NCBI GenBank assembly: GCA_964419225.1
Contig: CAYQPF010000042.1
Coordinates: forward strand, 1-33,268
Source: CAYQPF01 sp964419225
GTDB lineage: Bacteria; Cloacimonadota; Cloacimonadia; Cloacimonadales; CAYQPF01
Length of the DNA stretch: 33,268 nucleotides
Reading direction: 5' to 3'
Positions 17,440 to 26,166 of the stretch are shown here, in pieces. The notes below the pieces were generated by a model. That model was not told where the DNA came from and searched no databases. It saw only the letters and a list, made by a program, of their open reading frames with translations. The position numbers and the translations under genes were made by a program. How positions within the stretch are numbered: the first letter of the stretch is position 1; every line of letters begins with the position of its first letter.

Positions 17440-17464
17440 GAACTTTAAATAGTGACGAGATTAG

Positions 17465-17491
17465 GGTGCAAGAGATTGCACCTTTTTTTTT
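17465..17491 (+). terminator. Intrinsic terminator of the C25-like gene
   Basis: Stem GGTGCAA/TTGCACC (7 bp), tetraloop GAGA, followed immediately by nine Ts (17483-17491). About 100 bases after the stop codon. Confidence 0.92.
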
Positions 17492-17639
17492 GCAAGAAAA
17501 TAAGGTTTCACAGGTATCGTAAAGTGTATATTCCCAAGACACAATTATACGTCTCTACGAGAGGGCAGATTTTGCTTATTTGTTATCCGACATAAATGCC
17601 AGGTCTTTTGATGGACACACCATAAAATCAGCATTTGCT

Positions 17640-17698
17640 TACCTTCTCTTTTCTTCTTTCTCTCTCCGTGTGCTTTGCGCCTTCGCGTGAGATAATTA
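17640..17698 (-). repeat. ATTATCTCACGCG dispersed element, copy C (reverse)
   Basis: On the minus strand it reads ATAATTATCTCACGCGAAG, then GCGCAAAG, CACGGAGAGAGAAAG and AAAAGAGAAGG. It shares the start and tail of copies A and B. Confidence 0.7.
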
Positions 17699-17899
17699 TG
17701 GAAAGTGTCTCCATTTGTCTTAGTGACATTGTTTTATTACCCCTCACAATTCCCAATGGCATTGAAATTGCACCTATAATAAATCAGGTATTCGGTCAGA
17801 TGGTCTGAATGCTTGTGTTTTAGGGGGTTTGCTATTTTACAGATTGTTAGGAGTAGCAAAATCATATCATTTTGATAAGAGAATTTATATGGAGGAATT

Positions 17900-20800
17900 A
17901 TGAAAAGAGGAATACTTTTTTTGGTTTTGTTATTGGTTGCAATGTCAGCCTGGGCCAATCTCAAGTACAGTCTGGTGAATGTATCCTGTAACAGCAGGAT
18001 AGAGATGGAGACCCTTTTAAGGCAGGGTTTTGATGTACAGGCAGGAATCGGGATCAAGAATAATGCTGTACAGGTAGTAGCAAGTCAGTATGATTTACAA
18101 AAGATGACCCAATTAGGGCATCAATATAGCGTAATTCATGAGGATTTAACTGCTTATTTACAAACAAGACTGACTCAACCCCGCGAAAGAAATCTTCAGA
18201 TTGGTCAGGGAAGTATGGGCGGTTATTTCACTAATGATGAGATCACAGATTTTGTGGATTCACTTTATCAGGTACACAGTAATATCATGTCTGCTCCCAT
18301 AACCATTGGCGTTACCGGAGAAGGCAGAGCAATAAAGGCTTATAAGATTTCAGACAATCCAGGAAGTGATGAAAACGAACCGGAAGTTTTAATCATTGGT
18401 TTGCATCATGCCCGTGAAGGAATGTCGATAGTTTCAAATTTATATTATACTCAATGGCTGGTGGAAAACTATAATCAGGATCTATTGGCTACATATTTGG
18501 TGAATGAAAGAGAGATCTGGTTTGTACCAATTCTGAATGTGGATGGTTATGTTTATAATCAGCAAATAGCACCCAATGGCGGTGGGATGTGGCGTAAAAA
18601 TAAGAGAGATAACGATAATAATGGCAGTTTCAATCCCAATCAGGATGGTGTGGACTTAAATCGTAACTATGGTTTCGAATGGGGTTTTGATGATAATGGT
18701 TCCAGTCCTGACCCAACCGCAGAAACCTATCGCGGACCTTCGGCATTTTCTGAAGGTGAGACTCAGACTATTCGGGACTTTTGTATTGCCCATGAGTTTA
18801 GAACAAGTTTCAGTCTCCATACTTTTGGAAGTTATTTAATTTATCCCGGTCATGCTAATGGTGATCCTATGCCGGATCAGGAGCTGTTCCGTGACTATGC
18901 TGCAACAATGACACAGGAAAACGGATACACCTATGGTAATGATATGGAAACAGTCAATTATACCACCAATGGCGGATCTGATAACTGGATGTATGCAGAA
19001 CAAACCTTTAAACCTAAAATCATTTCTTTTACACCAGAAGTAGGTAATTCTCAGGATAATTTCTGGGCACCTACTGCCAGAATTTTACCACTTGCACAGG
19101 GAATGTTATTTCCGCAACAATATATTTCTTTAGTTGCAGGCAATTATCTTAAGGTGGAAAATTGCCGGGTTAATGATACAGCACAGGGAGATGGCAATCT
19201 ATTTGGGGAAGCCGGAGAATCTTTTGACATTTATTTCACCGTTAAAAACAAAGGCTGGAATGATAATATTGCCAATATATCTGCCACCCTTACCTGCGAT
19301 AATCCTGCAGTTACTATCAATGCAGGTACTGCGAATATTGCCAGTCTGAACGCTCTGGCAGAAACTGAGATCATGTTTCATGTTACTCTTGCAGCAAATA
19401 TGCCTTCCGGTCAGAATGTTAATTTCGGTATCCATTTCACAAATACCACAGGTTATAATCTAACCGAAATATATTCTCATAATTTTGGAACTCCTTTTGT
19501 TGTGTTCTATGATAACGCTGAAAAAGGAACTGAAAAATGGACTCCAAGTCTTACCTGGGGTACTACAGATGAATTGGCAGCCAGTGGGACACACAGTTTT
19601 ACTGACAGTCCTTACGGGAATTATGCAGATAATACCTCAACAAGATTTTCCTTAACAACTCCGCTTAATCTTAGTTTTGCCACAACAGCTTTTCTGGATT
19701 ATAAGATCCGTTGGGATTTGGAAAAAGATTTTGACAAGGCACAAATTGAACTCAGAAGTCCTGCAGGTGCCTGGAATGCGGTGGAGGGAGAATATACAAT
19801 TGAAGGTTGTGGTATTGGAACTCAAATACCTGGGGAACCTGTCTATAATGCTTTCAGAAACCTGAGATGGTTTGATGAAAAAATATCTTTGGCTAATGTT
19901 CTGGGGGATCAGGTTTCCTTTAGATTCAATTTAGCTTCTGATGAAGGTGTCAATGAGGATGGAGTCTATTTAGATGATATTATGGTAGTGGCATATTCTG
20001 ACACTCCCATGGCCCCAGTTATTGCCTGGGTGACAGACAATATGGAAAATACTTCCAGTACAGGACCTTATCCTATACAAGCTATTGCCGGTGATGCTCA
20101 GGGTCTGAATGCCGTTACTCTCAAGTATAGTACTAATAATACGACTTTCACTCCTGTGGCTATGACTCATGCTCAGACGCATTTCTTCGCAGGTAATATT
20201 CCTGCTATGCCCATGAATACAACTGTCTGGTACTATGTGGAAGCCTCTGATAACAATGGTAATACAGTTAATAGTGCGACTTATTCTTTTATGGTTACAG
20301 CTCAACCACCAGTAATTGGAATTGATGCTACAGAATTAAATTTCTCGATCACCGGTTTTGGAACGGATGAAACCAGTCTCAATATCACTAATACCGGGTT
20401 ACTTCCTCTGGATTATACCATTACGGGAGCAGCAATTATTCCTAATCTTAATCGTGCAGATAATTCTCAACGGAAACAAGCAGATCTTTCAACAATAGCG
20501 AGTGAGATCAAAAAACAGAATCCCCAGTTTAGCATGTCTTCGTCAACTGTTCAACAACCACCGAGAGAAATGGAGTTAATGATTACAGATGAGTTAGATG
20601 AATTGACGGGAAGTTATGTGGATATAGCTGAGGTGTATGGTGAACTTGCAGATGATCAAATCAATTTTGAGATCTTCCTCGATAATACCATTAATTGGAA
20701 TGCTACTTTATTTATCGTTTCTTTTGATGTTGATCAGAATATCAATACCGGAGTTTATCCTCCTGCATTTGGTATCGGCAGTATTCATAATGATATTGGT

Positions 20801-21562
20801 TCTGAAAAAGAACTTATAGTGGATTGCAGTGGTCAGTTAGGCTTGGGTATCGGTGCTTTCATGACTGAAAACACAGGCGGAAATGTTGTTGGTGTAGCTA
20901 CTTTGACTTTGAACACCTCATCAATTTCACTTAATATTCCCTATGAGTTATTGAATGACAATGATCAGAATGTAAACTTCTCGATTTTATCAGTACCATC
21001 ACAACAAAGTAACAGATTTGATTATGCACCCGGAGTAGGTCATGCTACTTTTGGGTTACCTGGCATTCCATCCTGGGTTCAGTTCAGTCCTGAGTCAGGT
21101 CATTTACTTTATAATCAGACACAGGAAATCAATGTACAGGTTACTTCAGATTGTCTGATTGACGGAACATATCAGGCAGAATTGAAGGTGGGGTCCAATG
21201 ATCCTGTTCACCCTTTGATTACTATCCCTGTAACTATTGTGGTTGACGGAGTCGGTAATAATGATAATAGTCCTGCACTTGTTAAAAATGGATTACAACA
21301 GAACTATCCTAATCCTTTCAATCCTGAAACAACAATCAAATTCAGTGTTGCCAAGCAGTCTCATGTTGCACTGGATATCTATAATATCAAAGGTCAAAAA
21401 GTTACTCAACTTACGAATACATCGTTTGAACCTGGTACTCATTCAGTTATCTGGAAAGGTACAGACAGTACGGGTAAGAAAGTTGGCAGCGGGATTTTCT
21501 TCTGTAGCTTGAAAGTGAATGATAAAGTGATCAACACACGCAAAATGTTACTCATCAAATAA
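17900..21562 (+). CDS. Secreted M14 zinc carboxypeptidase with sorting domain
   Basis: 1220 aa. Signal peptide about 1-19, propeptide-like region to about 105, then an M14 (carboxypeptidase T-like) catalytic domain to about 415. Zinc ligands are H170 and E173 in HHARE and H307 in SLHTFG. Substrate-binding R255 lies in DLNRNY, the catalytic-type Tyr (Y365) in SDNWMY, and the general-base Glu (E380) in FTPEVG. All are present, so the peptidase should be active. A module with GDGNLFGEAGE at about 423 resembles the NPGE-type modules of the upstream C25-like protein. A jelly-roll/MAM-like domain, Ig-like domains and a beta domain (about 880-1050) follow, then the sorting domain from about 1134 (QNYPNPFNPETT). 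It removes C-terminal residues from extracellular peptides. GGAGG at 17891 supports the start, and a terminator follows. Confidence 0.94.
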   Translation: MKRGILFLVLLLVAMSAWANLKYSLVNVSCNSRIEMETLLRQGFDVQAGIGIKNNAVQVVASQYDLQKMTQLGHQYSVIHEDLTAYLQTRLTQPRERNLQIGQGSMGGYFTNDEITDFVDSLYQVHSNIMSAPITIGVTGEGRAIKAYKISDNPGSDENEPEVLIIGLHHAREGMSIVSNLYYTQWLVENYNQDLLATYLVNEREIWFVPILNVDGYVYNQQIAPNGGGMWRKNKRDNDNNGSFNPNQDGVDLNRNYGFEWGFDDNGSSPDPTAETYRGPSAFSEGETQTIRDFCIAHEFRTSFSLHTFGSYLIYPGHANGDPMPDQELFRDYAATMTQENGYTYGNDMETVNYTTNGGSDNWMYAEQTFKPKIISFTPEVGNSQDNFWAPTARILPLAQGMLFPQQYISLVAGNYLKVENCRVNDTAQGDGNLFGEAGESFDIYFTVKNKGWNDNIANISATLTCDNPAVTINAGTANIASLNALAETEIMFHVTLAANMPSGQNVNFGIHFTNTTGYNLTEIYSHNFGTPFVVFYDNAEKGTEKWTPSLTWGTTDELAASGTHSFTDSPYGNYADNTSTRFSLTTPLNLSFATTAFLDYKIRWDLEKDFDKAQIELRSPAGAWNAVEGEYTIEGCGIGTQIPGEPVYNAFRNLRWFDEKISLANVLGDQVSFRFNLASDEGVNEDGVYLDDIMVVAYSDTPMAPVIAWVTDNMENTSSTGPYPIQAIAGDAQGLNAVTLKYSTNNTTFTPVAMTHAQTHFFAGNIPAMPMNTTVWYYVEASDNNGNTVNSATYSFMVTAQPPVIGIDATELNFSITGFGTDETSLNITNTGLLPLDYTITGAAIIPNLNRADNSQRKQADLSTIASEIKKQNPQFSMSSSTVQQPPREMELMITDELDELTGSYVDIAEVYGELADDQINFEIFLDNTINWNATLFIVSFDVDQNINTGVYPPAFGIGSIHNDIGSEKELIVDCSGQLGLGIGAFMTENTGGNVVGVATLTLNTSSISLNIPYELLNDNDQNVNFSILSVPSQQSNRFDYAPGVGHATFGLPGIPSWVQFSPESGHLLYNQTQEINVQVTSDCLIDGTYQAELKVGSNDPVHPLITIPVTIVVDGVGNNDNSPALVKNGLQQNYPNPFNPETTIKFSVAKQSHVALDIYNIKGQKVTQLTNTSFEPGTHSVIWKGTDSTGKKVGSGIFFCSLKVNDKVINTRKMLLIK

Positions 21563-21579
21563 ATATCCTAATCCTCAAA

Positions 21580-21612
21580 AAAGGCGGTATTGACTCCCTC
21601 AATACCGCCTTT
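21580..21612. terminator. Bidirectional intrinsic terminator between convergent genes
   Basis: A 14-bp perfect stem, AAAGGCGGTATTGA (21580-21593) with TCAATACCGCCTTT (21599-21612), loop CTCCC. On the plus strand it ends the carboxypeptidase transcript 17 bases after its stop. On the minus strand it is followed by TTTTTTGAGG, so it also suits transcripts arriving from the DUF523-DUF1722 gene. Confidence 0.9.
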
Positions 21613-21748
21613 CCCTTTTATTAAAGAGCCAAAGCAAACCTTAAATAAGCATGAATGCATAAATATCTATAAGATTATTAATAGTCAGAAGAAAGCAATA
21701 AAGATAGATAAATTCCTGAAAAATACAGACCCAAGACCCTCATCCTAA

Positions 21749-21771
21749 CCTTCTCCCTGGTAGGGAGAAGG
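21749..21771. repeat. Perfect 10-bp hairpin (CCTTCTCCCT arms)
   Basis: CCTTCTCCCT, loop GGT, AGGGAGAAGG. It is preceded by ACCCTCATCCTAA. Same design as 250-274 and 26526-26548. Confidence 0.75.
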
Positions 21772-21861
21772 AATTAATCGGTTGAAATTTGTTATAGATA
21801 TTTAAGTGGTTTTTGCTTAATAATTTTTCGTCCTATCGGATGGGATTTTATGTTGTTTATA

Positions 21862-21881
21862 CCTGCAGCTAAAGCTGCAGG
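21862..21881. repeat. 9-bp hairpin with CTAAAG centre
   Basis: CCTGCAGCT, AA, AGCTGCAGG, flanked by TATA and CTATACA. It shares the CT-AA-AG centre with 23016-23029, while the stem sequence differs. Confidence 0.7.
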
Positions 21882-21998
21882 CTATACATCTTTTGTCCTC
21901 CGGACAGTAAGAGAAGTCTATGCTTGATACCCAAATGCAAACATTATGTTGTTTTGAGTCCTAAGGGAAGGAAGCACGAAATACTTAGCTTTGCTGAA

Positions 21999-22023
21999 GG
22001 GCTGACGTGGGAGTCAGCCCCTA
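21999..22023. repeat. GGGCTGAC hairpin overlapping the stop codon of the DUF523 gene
   Basis: GGGCTGAC (21999-22006), loop GTGGGA, GTCAGCCC (22013-22020), then CTACAGGG. The CTA at 22021-22023 is the minus-strand TAG stop of the neighbouring gene. The core is identical to the copy at 26479-26500. Confidence 0.8.
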
Positions 22024-22965
22024 CAGGGAATTAACCTCTTCCGGATACGGCTGCAGGATACTTTGCCCCAGCAGGTACTGATTATCATATTGATATGACA
22101 AGTCTTTGAGGATATTCAGAACCTCAGTCAAAGTGAATTGACCGTCTCGATATTTATCTAAAGCAGAGAGGAATGACTCTTTTTCCGGGCCTGAGAGAAC
22201 TTGTTTGAATCCTCCAAAGCAATGCATGAGAGCGTTAATCATATTTCCTCTGGTCAGGGGCTTATTAATTATCTGATAGAATCCTTCCTGATAACCGAAG
22301 AAAACAGTCACGATCTCATCCGGAGTATATTGACCCAGTAAATGTCCCATAGCCCGCATTTGATCCTGATCCAGAGCCATGAAGAGAAGCTTATGCCGGG
22401 AATGGAAGTCCAGCATTTTTTCGATTTCACCTGTATGAAACACAGCTCTGAAATCTGCCATCAGGAAGATCCGCATGAGAAAAAGGTGACGCAGTTCGGG
22501 ATCAGCCAGTCTTTCATCATCTTCTTTGGGGTGATAGGGAAATGTTTTGCTGACAATTTCAGCGAAGATTCCCTGAGTCTTCTCGGGTAAAAGCCTTTTA
22601 GTTTGCGGATCATAGAGTTTTGTATCATAAAACCCGCAGGAGGGAGATCTGGCGGTTAAGATATAACCGTCAATATCCATGACTTCACCCAGATAAGTCT
22701 CTGAGAAAGCCAGCATTTCCTCGGTAAGATCCTTTTCTGTATCCGGCTGATACAGTCTGTTTTGTTCAGCATCTTTCAGGACAATGATGGGGGAGCGGGG
22801 GACGCTCATCCCAAGCCCGCATTCAGGACATACAGACACAACATCAACATACTCTTTCAAGTGGTTGATGAATTCATTTTCGATAATTGTACCGTTATAA
22901 CGGCACTCTTCAAATCCCAGACAACGCGAAAGCACCAGCCTGGGTTGAGCATATTCAAGCGACAT
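22021..22965 (-). CDS. DUF523-DUF1722 fusion protein (YbgA-like)
   Basis: 314 aa, cytoplasmic. Residues 1-150 are DUF523, with conserved C15 (LSRCLG), C46 and C49 (VCPECGLGM), PR at 56-57 and C110 (ARSPSCGFYD). DUF523 includes the [4Fe-4S] thiouracil desulfurase TudS, and this cysteine spacing fits a TudS-like cluster. Residues 180-310 are DUF1722 (the YbgA domain: HSRHKLLFMALDQDQMRAMG). The fusion of the two is a known architecture. Its physiological role is not settled; tRNA or nucleobase sulfur chemistry is a guess. AAGGAG precedes the ATG. It could be cotranscribed with the MutL-like gene 252 bases upstream, but hairpin repeats fill that gap. The stop codon lies at the edge of a dispersed hairpin. 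Confidence 0.9.
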   Translation of the reverse strand: MSLEYAQPRLVLSRCLGFEECRYNGTIIENEFINHLKEYVDVVSVCPECGLGMSVPRSPIIVLKDAEQNRLYQPDTEKDLTEEMLAFSETYLGEVMDIDGYILTARSPSCGFYDTKLYDPQTKRLLPEKTQGIFAEIVSKTFPYHPKEDDERLADPELRHLFLMRIFLMADFRAVFHTGEIEKMLDFHSRHKLLFMALDQDQMRAMGHLLGQYTPDEIVTVFFGYQEGFYQIINKPLTRGNMINALMHCFGGFKQVLSGPEKESFLSALDKYRDGQFTLTEVLNILKDLSYQYDNQYLLGQSILQPYPEEVNSL

Positions 22966-23015
22966 ACATACTCCTTAAGATTACATATTTTCTGGATAAA
23001 TCCTAATAGTCCACT

Positions 23016-23029
23016 ACAACTAAAGTTGT
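23016..23029. repeat. Short hairpin with CTAAAG centre
   Basis: ACAACT, AA, AGTTGT, followed by TTAC. Same centre as 21862-21881. Confidence 0.55.
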
Positions 23030-23055
23030 TTACTTCCTACGGACTGAAGAGGCCT

Positions 23056-23180
23056 CTGCATAATTCAATTGGACGCCCTTTTCGGGCGAGTTTATTGGCT
23101 ATTTATCCCGGTGGCTTCCGCCACCGGCTACCAAAAGTATGCACCTTCGGTGCAAAAGATGGAGATTTTGCATTATGCAG
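23056..23180. repeat. Multibranched hairpin element (three stems inside a closing stem)
   Basis: Outer arms CTGCATAAT (23056-23064) and ATTATGCAG (23172-23180) enclose three perfect hairpins: CGCCC-TTTTC-GGGCG (23074-23088), CCGGTGGC-TTCC-GCCACCGG (23108-23127) and GCACC-TTC-GGTGC (23141-23153). A fourth small stem, GACT-CTAA-AGTC, lies just outside at 23183-23194. It occupies most of the gap between the MutL-like gene and the DUF523-DUF1722 gene. No coding frame crossing it is credible. Confidence 0.6.
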
Positions 23181-23217
23181 GTGACTCTAAAGTCGGTGGT
23201 CCGAATGCAAATCACCA

Positions 23218-26136
23218 TTATTTCAAAACTACTATTCTTGGTCTTTGTACTCCGGCTCTGATCTGAGTTCTGCCATTAAGATAGATATATTTATTCTCTG
23301 CCAGCAAAAGGATAGTCTGGATCTTGCTGTCAAAGGCAAATGTGCCGAACCCTTCGGTAAGGATGATGCCAAAGGGGATAGCTTCTTTGCCGGTGAGAGC
23401 AACCCCGATCTCCTGTTTGGTAAAACGGGTAAGTTCATCATAATCGATACAGGGGGCAATGATTCCTTTGATATTTACGGATGCCATTTCCTGCAGGAAT
23501 TCATAAGTAAGTTTCTCGGGATAGATCAAAACTTTGCCCTGATAACCTGCTTTCGGAAGACTTGCATTATAAAGAACAGCAAGACCACCTGACTCTCTGC
23601 CAAACCCAATCACTCCGTTGAGAGTGGTGCCGTCATACTCAATTTCCACACATCTGTTATCAACAATGTCTTTGACTGTGCCTTTCAGCCAGGCATAAAG
23701 ATGATAAGGCTTATTCAGATACTGGATAGTTAAACTGCCTTCCTGAATGTTAATATTGGTTATGGTTCCGGTATAATGTGAATTATACGTAACAGGGTGA
23801 CTCTTTCCGTAATTGGTTGCCAGGCATTCACCAGCATAAATGAAATCACCGACTCTCTTTTTGAGATATCCTTTTAAATGCTTTGGTTTTATGCCAAGTT
23901 TTTCAGCAATATTGATGGTGACAGGTTTTTCGGGATAATCCTGGATTTCCCTTAGAATGATGGTGCCTGTCTCAAAATTAATGTTTTCCACCATACCTCT
24001 GACAGGGCTGTCGTAACTGATCTGTGCACCTAAAAGACCTTCCAGAAGATTATTGGGATGCAGAGCAAATATTCTCTGACCTAAATCAACCTTGTCTCCA
24101 TGATTCAGGATCAGTCCTTTTTGCAGCATTTCCGGACTGATAACTGTCCCGTTGACATTGGTTATAATCAGGATATAAATACGGGGCGGTTCATAACCAT
24201 TTTCTCCCAGGAGTGTCTCAGGATCGACATGATCGCCGGTAGTCACAAATAACCTTCCTTCATATGGCAGTTGAGCGGTCAGGCTTTTGCTGCCAGTAAA
24301 GATCTCTTTTTGTTTGAGGAAGTCTGCAAAGCTGTTGGCCAGAGGTAACGGAGCTGAATCAAATTTATACAAATGCAGTTTGTCGTTCACAAACTTTAAG
24401 GATGTTGTATCCTTGCTTCTGGTATCGATGATGATCGGCAAAACACTCTTCAATTCAATATGTTTCTGATTGATCTCAATACTGTTTCCTTTCTCCATAA
24501 TTATACTTATTTCAATCTCAGAAGTGTTTGGGATATAGATCAGATCTTCACCAAAGACTTCCAGTTCCTGCAAATCCTGACCTTTCTTCAGGGAAACAGT
24601 CATCACCTTCTTATCCTTACGGAATTTTTTACTTACCGGTTTGATCAGAGTAACCAGTTTTTCCAGTCCGACAGCTTCCAGTAATTCATAACTGATTTCT
24701 TTATTCAGATCACTTAATTTACCCAAATGGGGAGAAATAAAAAGTTTGTCTCTCCAGATCTCGGAAATACCTTCCGGATTACAGCTGTCTATGATCAGCA
24801 TGGCTGCCTGCAGAGGGGAAGAGTGTGAAACAATACCGCCTGCTCCCAGAAAAACATTGATTTCTTTCAGCTTGAATTCATTCTTATCCAGAGTTTTTTC
24901 ATAATAAACAATGCCGGTAAAAGCATCATAATCTGCTGATTTTAGTTTTTCCAGATAGCCTATGTTTCTGGTGTTGAAATGCATCTTAAAATGTTGTTCG
25001 AGAGAGAGTTTGATTGCTTCTCTGGCCAGGACATGTTCGATGGCTGCTTGGTAGTCATCCTGAGGGATGTATCCGGGATAGAGCATTTTATTGGCGACAT
25101 AGTTCTTGATATAGTTTTGCCCTTCATTAGGATTTTGCCAGATATCGAGAAGGCTGTCCCAAATCGTATCAAATCCGATTTCTGCCATAACATTGGCGAT
25201 ACTGTAGCTCATGCCGTAATTAGCACTTACAGTCCGGTAGTATTTTCCCAGGATATTGCTGAAAATGTCGGTTGTCGCTCCGCCAATATCAAAGGCCAGA
25301 ATGTTCTCAGTCAGTTTTGTGCTGATGAGTTGCAGGGTCTTCATCACACCTACAGGGGTTGGAATAATGGGATCAGACACTATTTTCTTTATTTCACTGT
25401 AACCGGGAGCTTGTTCCATGACATTGTTCAGGAAAAGCTCATGGATCTTGTCTGTAGCTGGCTGTAAATTTTCGCCGGCGATAGTAGGGCGGAGATTGGG
25501 TACAATATGCAGATCATATTTATCTTTGAAGAGGGCATGGATAAGGTTTTGGGCTTCCACATTTCCTGCAAAGACCAGAGGGATATTTTGTTTTTCACCG
25601 AATTTAGGTTTGGGATGTGAGAGGTTGAGAATCTCAGCTAAGCGGATCACACCGCTGACAGCACCACCGTCAATACCACCCGAAAACAGGATAATGTCGG
25701 GATGGAGTACATCCAGCAAATGCATTTGTTCTATAGCAGAGCGTTTATCATCGATAGCAATGGTGTCGAGTAAAACACCTCCGACTCCAAATGCGGCTCT
25801 TTCAGCACTGCTGGCTGAGTCTGCCAAGGTTAAGCCAATGACAAGTATCTGTAAGCCTCCACCGGCACTGCTGGTTGTCAGATAGGTTACATCATCTGAA
25901 AAACTGAAATTACCTTGGTTGGATTGGTCGGTCAATACTTTCCTTCCGGTCTTTTGTTCCAGAGTTTTTAAAGAATTGAATACGCCGATTTTTACATCTT
26001 CAAAGGGTTTTTCCACGGTTGTACCTGATGTTTCATAGTCGATGAGACGATATTTGTCTCCTTCTAAAACAAGTAAAATAGCTTTGGTAGTTGTACTGCC
26101 AATATCAGTGATAACAATTTTATTAGCTAAATTCAT
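23218..26136 (-). CDS. Long MutL/GlmL-type ASKHA protein
   Basis: 972 aa. The N-terminal half is the MutL/GlmL family (glutamate mutase accessory protein, ASKHA ATPase fold): phosphate-1 loop D11-IGSTTTKA, FSGGIDGG at about 148-160, and second phosphate loop D283-IGGATTD. Family members sit beside B12-dependent amino-acid mutases and are thought to reactivate or repair them. Usual length is about 460 aa. Here the C-terminal 480 residues form a beta-rich extension (GDHVDPETLLGENGYEPP, SPVRGMVENINFETGTI, GFGRESGGL, EGFGTF) that suggests lipoyl- or KOW-like beta modules; its function is unknown. The GTG at 26148 gives four extra residues but has no ribosome-binding site. GAGGTG sits just before the ATG at 26136, which is therefore chosen. 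A near-perfect promoter lies upstream. No mutase is in the window. Confidence 0.82.
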   Translation of the reverse strand: MNLANKIVITDIGSTTTKAILLVLEGDKYRLIDYETSGTTVEKPFEDVKIGVFNSLKTLEQKTGRKVLTDQSNQGNFSFSDDVTYLTTSSAGGGLQILVIGLTLADSASSAERAAFGVGGVLLDTIAIDDKRSAIEQMHLLDVLHPDIILFSGGIDGGAVSGVIRLAEILNLSHPKPKFGEKQNIPLVFAGNVEAQNLIHALFKDKYDLHIVPNLRPTIAGENLQPATDKIHELFLNNVMEQAPGYSEIKKIVSDPIIPTPVGVMKTLQLISTKLTENILAFDIGGATTDIFSNILGKYYRTVSANYGMSYSIANVMAEIGFDTIWDSLLDIWQNPNEGQNYIKNYVANKMLYPGYIPQDDYQAAIEHVLAREAIKLSLEQHFKMHFNTRNIGYLEKLKSADYDAFTGIVYYEKTLDKNEFKLKEINVFLGAGGIVSHSSPLQAAMLIIDSCNPEGISEIWRDKLFISPHLGKLSDLNKEISYELLEAVGLEKLVTLIKPVSKKFRKDKKVMTVSLKKGQDLQELEVFGEDLIYIPNTSEIEISIIMEKGNSIEINQKHIELKSVLPIIIDTRSKDTTSLKFVNDKLHLYKFDSAPLPLANSFADFLKQKEIFTGSKSLTAQLPYEGRLFVTTGDHVDPETLLGENGYEPPRIYILIITNVNGTVISPEMLQKGLILNHGDKVDLGQRIFALHPNNLLEGLLGAQISYDSPVRGMVENINFETGTIILREIQDYPEKPVTINIAEKLGIKPKHLKGYLKKRVGDFIYAGECLATNYGKSHPVTYNSHYTGTITNINIQEGSLTIQYLNKPYHLYAWLKGTVKDIVDNRCVEIEYDGTTLNGVIGFGRESGGLAVLYNASLPKAGYQGKVLIYPEKLTYEFLQEMASVNIKGIIAPCIDYDELTRFTKQEIGVALTGKEAIPFGIILTEGFGTFAFDSKIQTILLLAENKYIYLNGRTQIRAGVQRPRIVVLK

Positions 26137-26166
26137 CTCACACCTCACTGCTTTTGATAATTTATG

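Larger units (their letters stand above)
17364..17899. other. Gap with terminator, imperfect hairpins and repeat copy, no gene
   Basis: No supported gene. The gap holds an 18-nt-loop inverted repeat, an intrinsic terminator and a reverse copy of the ATTATCTCACGCG element, each listed separately. It also holds an imperfect hairpin at 17594-17636, where AAATGC pairs with GCATTT outside and ATGG pairs with CCAT inside. The last 20 bases contain GGAGG, the ribosome-binding site of the carboxypeptidase gene. Confidence 0.7.
21563..22020. other. Convergent gap with bidirectional terminator and hairpin repeats
   Basis: No gene. The gap lies between convergent genes and holds a strong two-way terminator, then hairpins at 21749-21771, 21862-21881 and 21999-22020 (listed). 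Around 21829-21911 are short inverted words (TCC-TATC-GGA, GTCC-TCC-GGAC) of the same flavour, too short to list alone. Confidence 0.7.

Noticed and set aside
23056..23194. tRNA-like cloverleaf
   Set aside because: There is no anticodon or T-loop consensus, and the hairpin order and sizes do not match a tRNA.
26137..26148. GTG start adding MRCE to the MutL-like protein
   Set aside because: The GTGAGGTG is the ribosome-binding region of the ATG at 26136, and nothing precedes the GTG.
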